From: Arthrobacter endolithicus
GTDB taxonomy: Bacteria > Actinomycetota > Actinomycetes > Actinomycetales > Micrococcaceae
Direction of reading: 5' to 3'
DNA: 64,000 nucleotides
Assembly: GCF_026627425.1 (NCBI RefSeq)
Contig: NZ_JAPNLH010000017.1
Span: forward strand, 1-64,000
A program made the position numbers and the translations under genes. Of the stretch, positions 14,798-22,735 are shown piece by piece (the first letter of the stretch is position 1; every line of letters starts with the position of its first letter). The notes below the pieces were generated by a model that was given only the letters and a program-made list of their open reading frames with translations, did no database searches and had not been told where the DNA came from.

Positions 14798-17700
14798 ATG
14801 ACAAGTTTTGGCGTGGAAGGGAGACTACAAGCACCAGCTGAATCCAACACCGAACCCCGTGGCCCCGGTGTGCTCGGCCAACCCTTGGACGCGGCAGCGC
14901 TTGTGCTTGGGTCTGGCCGCCTCTTCGATCGACAGCTTCCGGATCGCCTGGAGCGGCGCTTAGGAGCAGGCTTCCTATTATTGCGTTCTGTCGAACCCTC
15001 TCTGGAATCCGCGCTTCCCGTGAGCAATCCGGGAGACCCTGCCGAGCGGGAGGCGGAACAAGTCGCGGAAAAAATGGCGAGCGCTGGCTCATTCCTGCCG
15101 CGAGGAGCGCCCGGAATGGACCGTGACCCCTCGGAATCGAGATCTGAATCCGTCCATAGCAACGTTCCGCATCGGCCAGCAATGTCTTCCACGCCGGAAC
15201 AGATTCCTGATACCCCAGCTCCGTCGGATGCCGGCCAAGAGCTGGAGCCACTGACCCGCTCGCTGTTCGAACCTTTATTCGGTACGGGATTTGGTGACGT
15301 CCGCATTCACACGGGGACCGCAGCCACGCGCGCGGCGCACCAGGCCGCTGCAAAAGCGTTCACCGTTCGGTCAGATATCACGTTCGGCGCGGGCAATTAT
15401 GTGCCCCATACCAGTGGGGGGCGTCGGCTCCTTGCCCATGAGTTGGCACACGTCGTCCAGGCTCGGCATACCGGCGGACCGCCGCAACTACGTCGACAGG
15501 CCAAGTCCGTCGTCTCCACTGCGTCGGCCCAAGCCAATGCGGTTCCCACTTCTCCAGGCCTCGGGCAGGTAGCCGGATTCGCCGACTATGACAAGGGCCC
15601 GCTGAGGGCACAGTCCAAGTCGTACTTCTTCCGCGGTGTGGAGATGTCGACGGATGCGGACTACATGCGCCGCCAGCTCAAGCTTCTGGTCCGACGTTTC
15701 GGGATTAAGGGCGGTGACCTCTGGTTCGACGCCCTGGAGGGCCGGGACTTCGATCTGGCGCTGCCCTTTTCGGCTCATGCAACGGCATTTGGCGGCCTCC
15801 GGCCGCGGACAGCAATGGACGCCAATCGGGACCTGCAAAATGACGCCGTCCGCGACGAGATCGGTGGCGCCGCAAAGGCTCTGGCCGAGCTGATCTTTCC
15901 GCAAGTCCGGGCAGAAGCGGTCGCTATCCGCGCTGCCTTCGTGCCCGCGATGCGCAAGGTCCTCGAGGTCATTCTTGTCGAAAGCGAACGGCGCCTGGAA
16001 ACACAGCGAGTTCTACTCGGGATTGAGCGAACAGCTCCAGGTCCATTCGGATCATTCGAGGCGCAGGACACGGTCGCGTTCCGTGGCCTCGTGGGCGCAG
16101 CGACCGACCTCTTGACGATCCGCAAGAGCATCGACAGACTCTTGGTGACTCGGCGGGTTCTGCTGCGCCCCATGCCTCGAGGCGGACTCGTCTTACCCGA
16201 GGAAAACCGGCCCCGGTACGAACAGCTGACAAAGGAGGTCGCCGGCGTTGAGGATGGCTACGCGAAGGCACGTCAGTCGGCGGCCGGACGCTACCCGGCA
16301 CTTGGCGCCATCCTCGACGACGCAGGCGGTGGGTACACCGCTTTGCTTGAGGCACTTGCTGGCGGTGAGCGGAAGTCGTCACTGCGTCCTGCGATGTTTG
16401 GCCGGACCGGAACCGCTGGCGCTCTCGGGCTCATTCTTGAAAGTCGTCAGTCGAGCATTGACACCGTTCGCAGCAAGGTGGACAAGGATCCTGAACGGTT
16501 GTGGAGCCTCAGCTCGATCGTGGCGCTGACGCGGGCGGAAGTCGGCACCCAAAACAACATAATGGCCGATAAGATCATTGACGAAAAGCTCGCAGATCTG
16601 GCTTTCGACGAGTCGATCCGCACCATGTTCATGGGCCTTATTGCCTTTGCTCTGCTTATCCCATCCGGAGGCACCAGTGCAGTTGTTATCGGCGGTGCGC
16701 GGCTGGCCCTTAGCGGCTATCAGATGCTCAAGAGCTTAGAGAAGTACGAATTCGAGTCGGCGTTGTCCTCCACCGACCTGGATCGTCGAGCACATGCCAT
16801 TTCGGCTGAAGAACCGTCCTTCTTCTGGGTCGCGGCGGACGTCGTTTTCTTCGTCGCCGATGGCGCTGGCGCACTCAAGGCAGTCCGCGAACTGCGTCCT
16901 ATCGCGCGTGAGGCATTGCTGGCCAAGGAGGGCGCCGATTTCATAGCGGCCTCCGGCAAGCTCGAGAAGGCCGCTGATGCAGTCGGTACTGCAAAACCCG
17001 GGCTTGGCAAGCGTCTGCTGGGGACCCTGAAATCCATGCGCAGGAGACCAACGGGCGCACGCCTGCTCGGAGACGTGGGAGAGGCAGAGGCCAAGGCGGT
17101 TATTCGTTCCACGGAAGCAATCGCCAAGGAGGCCGAAGGTGTCCAGACCATAGCCACCGTAGCCGGCCATGACATCAAAGCCACCCGCTCCGGTGCACTG
17201 GTTGTATGTTCGAACTGTACCTGGCTGCGTGAACGCTATGCCCGCGAAGTCGCCGAGAGCCCGGTCCTGGCGGACAGGCTCATCCAGGCGGAACGAAAAG
17301 CGGCATCCGGTTCACTCGACGCCGCCGTACGGTCCGATATCTCGGCCCTCAGCCGCGAACTCGAAGAAGCCAGGAATGCCCGGCTGATCTCCGAGCTAGG
17401 CCCTCTGGGCGCTAAAGCGGCAGCTGCGGGCGACTTCCGTGTTGGTTTTAGGACGGTTTTGGAACGACGGCCAGGACTTTCTCGCGAGTTGTCGGCGATC
17501 GAGCAGGAAATCGCATCGGCTGGCGCGATAGACCCTTCCCTGGCAGCCCGGATCGATACCATGCAGAGTCGGCTGGCCCGGCTGCACGAGGCCGATGCCT
17601 TGAGCCTAGCGCCGAAGAACGCCCGGCTGGTTGAAGTTTCCCTCGATCGTACCGCCGCAAACTTCTATGAGAAGGCCGCTGAAACGGTCCCGGGCCCGCC

Positions 17701-18268
17701 GGCCGTCATCGAGTTCCCTGACGGAACGCGCGTCTGGCGTGATTCGGTCGGCGGTCCGATCCGTCACGAGGCCAGGATGGGTGGATCGCTTGGGCGTGCT
17801 GACATGGAAACCGGTTTCTACACTGCGACAGAACATGGCGGCTTACCGCCGGGGCCGCAATATCAACGGGCTCATTCGCTCGGACAGGGGACGGGCTTCG
17901 AGAGTCCCTATGCTCTTTACTACGCACCCGAGTACGTTAACCAAGCCCTGCAAAACCGGGGAATTGAAACCTACATGCGGGATTTGGCGGCAAGCCAGCG
18001 GCCCGGCGAAACCTTCATGGTCCTCACTGAGACAGCAGCCCACCCAGGAACCAGGCGCCTGTCCAGCATTAGCTACCGGATCCAGTCTGTTGTTGGCGGC
18101 AAGACCCAGGACATTGCCACGTACACCATTCGCGTCAGCAGTTCGGCAGAGCACCCTGTCGTCACTGCCGGAGCCTTGGTCTTCGCACAGAATTCAACCG
18201 CCGCCGCCACCGCCACCAGGGTGGCCAGACCGCCAGTATTAGCTGCCGCAGCCTCTCACGCCTATTAG
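14798..18268 (+). CDS. DUF4157 eCIS effector-like protein with polymorphic-toxin C-terminus
   Basis: A 1156-residue protein, the first gene of the cargo slot, 10 bp after the membrane-protein stop. Residues ~155-235 are the DUF4157 (eCIS core) domain with the HELAHVVQ motif at 214-221 (HExxH: H214, E215, H218). A central hydrophobic region (MFMGLIAFALLIPSGG; then FFWVAADVVFFVADGAG) and long helical, coiled-coil-like segments follow. The last ~180 residues form a compact domain with PDGTRVWRDSVGG, an RAH motif at 1024-1026 and YYAPEYVNQALQNRG, reminiscent of polymorphic-toxin C-terminal domains; the activity is unassigned. DUF4157 marks eCIS-associated cargo and is proposed to act in loading or self-processing. 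No immunity gene is obvious next to it. Confidence 0.85.
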   Translation: MTSFGVEGRLQAPAESNTEPRGPGVLGQPLDAAALVLGSGRLFDRQLPDRLERRLGAGFLLLRSVEPSLESALPVSNPGDPAEREAEQVAEKMASAGSFLPRGAPGMDRDPSESRSESVHSNVPHRPAMSSTPEQIPDTPAPSDAGQELEPLTRSLFEPLFGTGFGDVRIHTGTAATRAAHQAAAKAFTVRSDITFGAGNYVPHTSGGRRLLAHELAHVVQARHTGGPPQLRRQAKSVVSTASAQANAVPTSPGLGQVAGFADYDKGPLRAQSKSYFFRGVEMSTDADYMRRQLKLLVRRFGIKGGDLWFDALEGRDFDLALPFSAHATAFGGLRPRTAMDANRDLQNDAVRDEIGGAAKALAELIFPQVRAEAVAIRAAFVPAMRKVLEVILVESERRLETQRVLLGIERTAPGPFGSFEAQDTVAFRGLVGAATDLLTIRKSIDRLLVTRRVLLRPMPRGGLVLPEENRPRYEQLTKEVAGVEDGYAKARQSAAGRYPALGAILDDAGGGYTALLEALAGGERKSSLRPAMFGRTGTAGALGLILESRQSSIDTVRSKVDKDPERLWSLSSIVALTRAEVGTQNNIMADKIIDEKLADLAFDESIRTMFMGLIAFALLIPSGGTSAVVIGGARLALSGYQMLKSLEKYEFESALSSTDLDRRAHAISAEEPSFFWVAADVVFFVADGAGALKAVRELRPIAREALLAKEGADFIAASGKLEKAADAVGTAKPGLGKRLLGTLKSMRRRPTGARLLGDVGEAEAKAVIRSTEAIAKEAEGVQTIATVAGHDIKATRSGALVVCSNCTWLRERYAREVAESPVLADRLIQAERKAASGSLDAAVRSDISALSRELEEARNARLISELGPLGAKAAAAGDFRVGFRTVLERRPGLSRELSAIEQEIASAGAIDPSLAARIDTMQSRLARLHEADALSLAPKNARLVEVSLDRTAANFYEKAAETVPGPPAVIEFPDGTRVWRDSVGGPIRHEARMGGSLGRADMETGFYTATEHGGLPPGPQYQRAHSLGQGTGFESPYALYYAPEYVNQALQNRGIETYMRDLAASQRPGETFMVLTETAAHPGTRRLSSISYRIQSVVGGKTQDIATYTIRVSSSAEHPVVTAGALVFAQNSTAAATATRVARPPVLAAAASHAY

Positions 18269-18951
18269 ATTCCGACCCCAATTTTCCGCGACCGCACCGC
18301 AAGGCTGGGGAGCGGGTCCTTCGCTATCCGCGGGACAGCTACCTGCGGCCGGACTAATCCGAGGATCCGCGGTACGCTAACGATCGTCGGCGGTGGTTTT
18401 CCACGCGCCCATCAGGCGGCCAGTGACCGGCTCGGCAACGGACCTGAGGAAAGCATCGTTATCAGCGGCTTCGGTCGGCTGGACGTCGAACCGTCCGAGT
18501 GGATAACCGGAAACGAGGTACATCCGGAGCCCTGCAATCACCACGCACGTCGTAATCCTCCCGCCCAGCATCGTTCCGCTCTTCCTCAGGTCCCCGGCAC
18601 CGGCGGATCGATCTCCGCGGTCATTGCCGGCGTACCGTTCTTCGGAGACATTCGTGTGGAGGCCGACGACCCTCAACCTGCAGCTCAAGCTGCACACCGA
18701 TATTGTCGGCTTCTGGGCGCCAGCCTCCGTCGTGCACTGCGTCCCGACGGCGCGCAACGGTCGACGGCGCCCAGCGGTTGGCGCTGAGTTCCTGGTCCGA
18801 ATCGGTCATTCCTTAAAGGCGCTGAGGTCCCGATGTCTCATTTCTGACACTTCAACAGACCCGACCACCGTAAATCCGACAGCGTCATGTCGCCGTTTTC
18901 CGCTTCTGCGCGCCGAACGTGATCTGCGGACCCACCCGGCTGCTCGAAGGC
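18269..18951. other. 683-bp gap between the two convergent effectors
   Basis: No gene here is well supported. A 126-codon minus-strand open frame (18377-18757) encodes one plausible helix-rich piece (GLRMYLVSGYPLGRFDVQP) but has no good RBS and no recognised family. A 62-codon minus-strand frame (18621-18809) has AAGGA before its ATG but is also unrecognised. The sequence near 18825-18860 (GATGTCTCATTTCTGACAC) looks like the kind of terminal sequence seen in transposons, so a decayed insertion is possible. An immunity gene would be expected in such a slot, but I cannot identify one. Confidence 0.35.
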
Positions 18952-21900
18952 TCACTGCCGGGCATAGCCGCCGGCATGCTGAGCCACCTCATGGATGGAT
19001 CGTGGCACCAGCAGCATGATGTTGTCGAACTCGACGTGGTGCCAGGTGAGCGGGTTGGCCGGATCCGCCCGCAGCGCCTCCACCCGGGCCACGTCCGGAG
19101 CCCCCGCCGGTGTGAGCCATCCGCGCTGTTGCGCGAACGAACGGTCGGCGTATCGGTTGTGCACGTCGCGGCTTCGTGTGGCAATAGTGGCCCGTGGCAG
19201 AAGCACAACTCCACCCTGAACGGCGAAGGGGGTCAGGTCCGGGTAGCCGTCAATGTAGACGATGGGCGCACCACCCGTTCGCCGCAGCGCATCGACGTTG
19301 TTGGGTGTGAACTCCGAACAGCCGGGCACGCCGCTCCAGAACCCCTGCCGGGCCTTGCGTTCGGCGGGAAATACCTCGATGTGGTGCCCACCGCCTTCGC
19401 CGAAGATCAAGCAGAGCGGATCGTCTGAGAATCGGCACCACCGTTTGGTTCCACGTTGCCGTCGCCAGGCGTGGCCGTTGCTGAGCAACACCTCTAGGTC
19501 ATACTGCTCATCGTTGATCCCGCGCCGGGTCATCGTTTGGCTAAGGTGGAATTCTTCCTCGAGCGCCTGGGGCCGTTGCCGAAGCCTGGCACTGGACAGC
19601 GTCGCGGTTTCTGTCAGCACGCTTTTTGCCCCGACCGTGGACAGCGTGGCAACGAAGCGACCCGGACGCAGTGTGTCGGGGGTCAGATGAAGCAGCGGAC
19701 GCCCCGCGAGCAGGTCTCGATCGCCACGGAAGGCCACGTAGGTCAAGACCCCCGTGATCATGGCCTGTGTGGCGAGCTGGTTATAAGCGGCGTCCTTCTG
19801 TTCCTTCGTCATTGTCCTGGAGTCGCGGATCCCGCGGAACTTGCCGATCAGGTCGACGGTGGTGATGCCGATGTTCACCACCTGCACTCCGGCCTCCACC
19901 CGCCGCAGGGCAAACCACACCTTGGCCGCTGAGGCTGCCCGCAGCACGTTGCCTGCCTCGGCGGCGACGATCGCGATCCTGCCTACGCCCATCGTTACCG
20001 CGGCCAGCACGTCCTGCGCAATCTCCCAGTAGAAGCGGTTACTGTCGGCCTGCGTCCAAACGCCGTGTTCCTTCATCTCCTGCAGGCGCATGTAGCGTGC
20101 ACCTGCGGTGAGACCGGTTCCTACCGCGAAGGCGATTAGCGCCGGCGTGCTGAATGGTGCGAAGACCATGCTGCCGATGACGGCGATTGCGATGCCGACA
20201 AGTGCAACCCACTCCCAGAACGGTCGCGGTGCCGTCGTCTCTATCGAATCCGACTGCTTCGAGATCGGCCAGCGCCAGTAAAGCTGTCCCTCGGGAAAGA
20301 AGTCCCGGTGGTTCAGCTCCTCGAAGATCGTGCGAGGAGGGTCGACGTTAAGAATGTTCGAATTTCCCAGCCGCTCCTGCGCCAACGCTTCGATGGCCGT
20401 CAGCTGATGGCGCGTTCGCAGGGTGCGGTCGCCGCCTTTGGTGGCGGTGAGATCATGCAGCGCCCATTCGAAACCGGTAGGCACGTGGTTCGTATCGACA
20501 ACTGGCGTACGGACGAGGTAGAAGTTCCACGGGATGGCCTTGGCCACCGGCTTCGCCTCGGGACCGTACCCCTCCTTGACATCATCCTTCGGGAAGAACA
20601 CCGCCTGCACCTTCAGCGCTTCGGGGTTTGCCAGTAGAAATTGCTGCTGACGACGATGGATCTCCTGGCTGTAACTAAAATTCTGCAGGAGCTCCTCTTG
20701 ACCGCCCAGCGCCTGTACCTGATTCCGGAGCAGCTCGTCGACCTGGTCGGTGGCCCAACGGTACTGGTCGGCGGCCGCCGCCCAGCTGGCCTGGGAGTTC
20801 GCTTCCTGGACCGCAGTGGCCGCCTGTTGCAACCGTATTTCGCGGGGCCCTGGCGCAGTGTCCAACAACGGCGAAGGCAGCACTGTATTACCGATCGGCA
20901 ATGCGACCGGTGACGGAAACGGATCTTCCATTCCAGCCACGGATCGCGTCGATGGACTGTGACAGCCGCCAGGGCAGGGTTGACCGGACGAAGCAGCTAC
21001 AGGCCGCTGGAGTAATTGAAACCGCCCCATGGCTGTGGCCATCTGCTTGTCGTCGGTGTCGAGCTGGCGGAAGAGCCTGCTCACGGACGCATAGAACGCA
21101 ACGAACCAAGGGCGCAGCGGGTCAGTAATTACTGGGGGAACCGGAACCGTTCCGGGAACGCGGTAGAGCGCGTCGATCATCATCGCCGCCTGCTCGGCAG
21201 CCAGCCAGGAATCCCGGATGCGGTCGTCCAACTGCCTAGAGCTCGAGCCGCCGCTGCGCCGCCCCGACCCGATGGCGGCGTCGAACATCTGGACGCGCAG
21301 TTGGCCCTCGGCAATTCGGGAGGCATCGATGTCGTCTTGGATGGACTGTCCCTGTTTGTCCAGCTCTGGCGTGCTTTGTGCCCGCTGCAGTCCCGGCCAG
21401 GCCCGGCGCAGCGCGGCTTGGTGCGCCTCTTCGGCACGACGGGCCGCCTCTTGGCGTTGCTCCTGCGGCGTTTGGTGGCAGTTGGTGTTGCAGATCGCCA
21501 CACGGCGCGAATCTTCGTGCCGCGGCGCGGCAGCCTGGCCAGGAAATGGAAACGTGAGCGTCGGCCCTTGCATGGGCGGGAATGCGTGGCCGCTTCCGTT
21601 AGCGAATAAATCACTCTGAGGCAGTCCCGGACCGGTCCCATCAGCGCCAGGGGCAGTGAGCCAGTCCCGGATCAGTTGCGCGTCCCGGTCTGTCAGGCCA
21701 CCGTCCCCCTGCACCAACTGGCCGGGTCCGCCGGAAAGATCGGTCAGGCCGCGACCACCCCCGCCTCGCTGCACGACGTGAGCGACTTCGTGTGCGAGTG
21801 TCTGCTGGGAGCCTGTGTGCGGCAACGGCGTCCCCAGCACAATGTCCGGCCCGGTGCTGAAGGCGCGATTTTGGCCTCGTCGGCCAGCCAAATCCGCAGG

Positions 21901-22161
21901 CTGGGGATGCAGCCGGACGGCGGACAGATCGACGCCCGTCCGCTCCTCGAGGCCAGGCCGGATCCGGGCGGGCAGAGGTGTACCGACGGACGGAACGAAC
22001 GATGGCATGCTCAACAGGTGGGCCAGCGGACCGGCCGGGGCGGCCATCGGTTCGGGCGTGAAGTCATGCGCGAACCGGTCGGCCTGCGCCTCGGCCGCGG
22101 TGTGGGCCGATTCAGTCCGCAGACCCGTCGGCGGGCAGCTGAGCCCTTGCCGACAGCTCAT
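18952..22161 (-). CDS. DUF4157 eCIS effector with C-terminal WHH nuclease
   Basis: A 1069-residue protein on the opposite strand to the operon. The DUF4157 domain occupies ~65-130, ending in HEVAHVVQ (H124, E125, H128). Long helical regions follow, with two hydrophobic segments near the middle (WVALVGIAIAVIGSMVF, LIAFAVGTGL). The last ~30 residues read WHHVEFDNIMLLVPRSIH and then HAGG (W1040, H1041, H1042, H1057, H1062). This is the signature of the WHH branch of HNH/endonuclease VII toxins, which cut nucleic acid using a metal held by these histidines. The start at ATG 22161 has AGAGGT upstream. The likely role is a toxic payload of the injection system. No neighbouring immunity gene is recognised. 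Catalysis is predicted, not shown. Confidence 0.9.
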   Translation of the reverse strand: MSCRQGLSCPPTGLRTESAHTAAEAQADRFAHDFTPEPMAAPAGPLAHLLSMPSFVPSVGTPLPARIRPGLEERTGVDLSAVRLHPQPADLAGRRGQNRAFSTGPDIVLGTPLPHTGSQQTLAHEVAHVVQRGGGGRGLTDLSGGPGQLVQGDGGLTDRDAQLIRDWLTAPGADGTGPGLPQSDLFANGSGHAFPPMQGPTLTFPFPGQAAAPRHEDSRRVAICNTNCHQTPQEQRQEAARRAEEAHQAALRRAWPGLQRAQSTPELDKQGQSIQDDIDASRIAEGQLRVQMFDAAIGSGRRSGGSSSRQLDDRIRDSWLAAEQAAMMIDALYRVPGTVPVPPVITDPLRPWFVAFYASVSRLFRQLDTDDKQMATAMGRFQLLQRPVAASSGQPCPGGCHSPSTRSVAGMEDPFPSPVALPIGNTVLPSPLLDTAPGPREIRLQQAATAVQEANSQASWAAAADQYRWATDQVDELLRNQVQALGGQEELLQNFSYSQEIHRRQQQFLLANPEALKVQAVFFPKDDVKEGYGPEAKPVAKAIPWNFYLVRTPVVDTNHVPTGFEWALHDLTATKGGDRTLRTRHQLTAIEALAQERLGNSNILNVDPPRTIFEELNHRDFFPEGQLYWRWPISKQSDSIETTAPRPFWEWVALVGIAIAVIGSMVFAPFSTPALIAFAVGTGLTAGARYMRLQEMKEHGVWTQADSNRFYWEIAQDVLAAVTMGVGRIAIVAAEAGNVLRAASAAKVWFALRRVEAGVQVVNIGITTVDLIGKFRGIRDSRTMTKEQKDAAYNQLATQAMITGVLTYVAFRGDRDLLAGRPLLHLTPDTLRPGRFVATLSTVGAKSVLTETATLSSARLRQRPQALEEEFHLSQTMTRRGINDEQYDLEVLLSNGHAWRRQRGTKRWCRFSDDPLCLIFGEGGGHHIEVFPAERKARQGFWSGVPGCSEFTPNNVDALRRTGGAPIVYIDGYPDLTPFAVQGGVVLLPRATIATRSRDVHNRYADRSFAQQRGWLTPAGAPDVARVEALRADPANPLTWHHVEFDNIMLLVPRSIHEVAQHAGGYARQ

Positions 22162-22317
22162 CGCCGGTACCTCTGGCTGGTCATGTCCTCATTGTTGTTG
22201 GCGGACCGTCACGGCCACGTTGCACTAGGCGACCCGAACCCGGGGCTCGCCGCTTTGTCTTTGGTTACGGCCCAGATCGGCAACGCCGCCGTGACGCCTC
22301 CGCCGCAGCATGGACCC
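22162..22317. promoter_or_regulatory. Divergent region between nuclease effector and gp25 operon
   Basis: This 156-bp region separates the minus-strand effector start from the ATG-ATG pair chosen for gp25. One GTCAC (22208-22212) is present, with a poor second match 11 bp away (GTTGC), so SARP control is only a weak possibility. No clear -10/-35 pair stands out. The plus strand is open throughout in the gp25 frame, so a start at 22183 is possible and would remove most of this region. Confidence 0.3.
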
Positions 22318-22728
22318 ATGATGAACAGAGCAACTGCGGAGATCGCGGACCTGTGGACCGGAGTGGGACTGCGCTTCCCGATGCGCCCGGCCGCGGTGAC
22401 GGGAGGCCTCGAGTACCTCGGTGGCATGGAACTGATCCGCCAGTCCATTGCCACCATTCTGGACACCCAGCCCGGCGAGCGCATCATGGTCCCCTCCTTC
22501 GGCTGCGGGCTGCTGCGCTACCTGATGGAACCGAACACGCTGAGCACACGCACCTCGATGGAACAGGACATTATCTCCTCGCTCTCGCTGTGGGAGCCGC
22601 GGGTCCGGCTGGCGAACGTTGCGGTGACGCCCGGGGAGGATCCTTCCCTGGTATGGATAGAAATCTCCTACGTGCGTCTGGCCGATCTCCGGCCGGACAA
22701 CCTGGTTTACCCGTTCTATTTGAAGTAG
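22318..22728 (+). CDS. Baseplate wedge protein gp25-like (Afp9/Pvc9 family)
   Basis: The start chosen is ATG 22318, giving 136 residues, the usual size of the gp25 family; an ATG at 22183 would add 45 residues with no family match. Signature segments are GVGLRFPMRP, LEYLGGMELIRQSIATILDTQPGERIMVPSFGCGLLRYLMEPN and EQDIISSLSLWEPRVRLANV. Gp25 is the core wedge protein that joins the baseplate to the sheath and triggers contraction. It restarts the plus-strand structural operon after the cargo slot and precedes the baseplate J gene by 7 bp. Confidence 0.92.
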   Translation: MMNRATAEIADLWTGVGLRFPMRPAAVTGGLEYLGGMELIRQSIATILDTQPGERIMVPSFGCGLLRYLMEPNTLSTRTSMEQDIISSLSLWEPRVRLANVAVTPGEDPSLVWIEISYVRLADLRPDNLVYPFYLK

Positions 22729-22735
22729 CGACCCG

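Noticed and set aside
18377-18757. 126-codon minus-strand frame as an immunity gene
   Set aside because: No RBS, no family and only a short protein-like stretch; not enough to call a gene.
22183-22317. Longer start for gp25 at ATG 22183
   Set aside because: The extra 45 residues do not fit the gp25 family, and it would leave only 21 bp to the divergent effector start. Kept as an alternative only.
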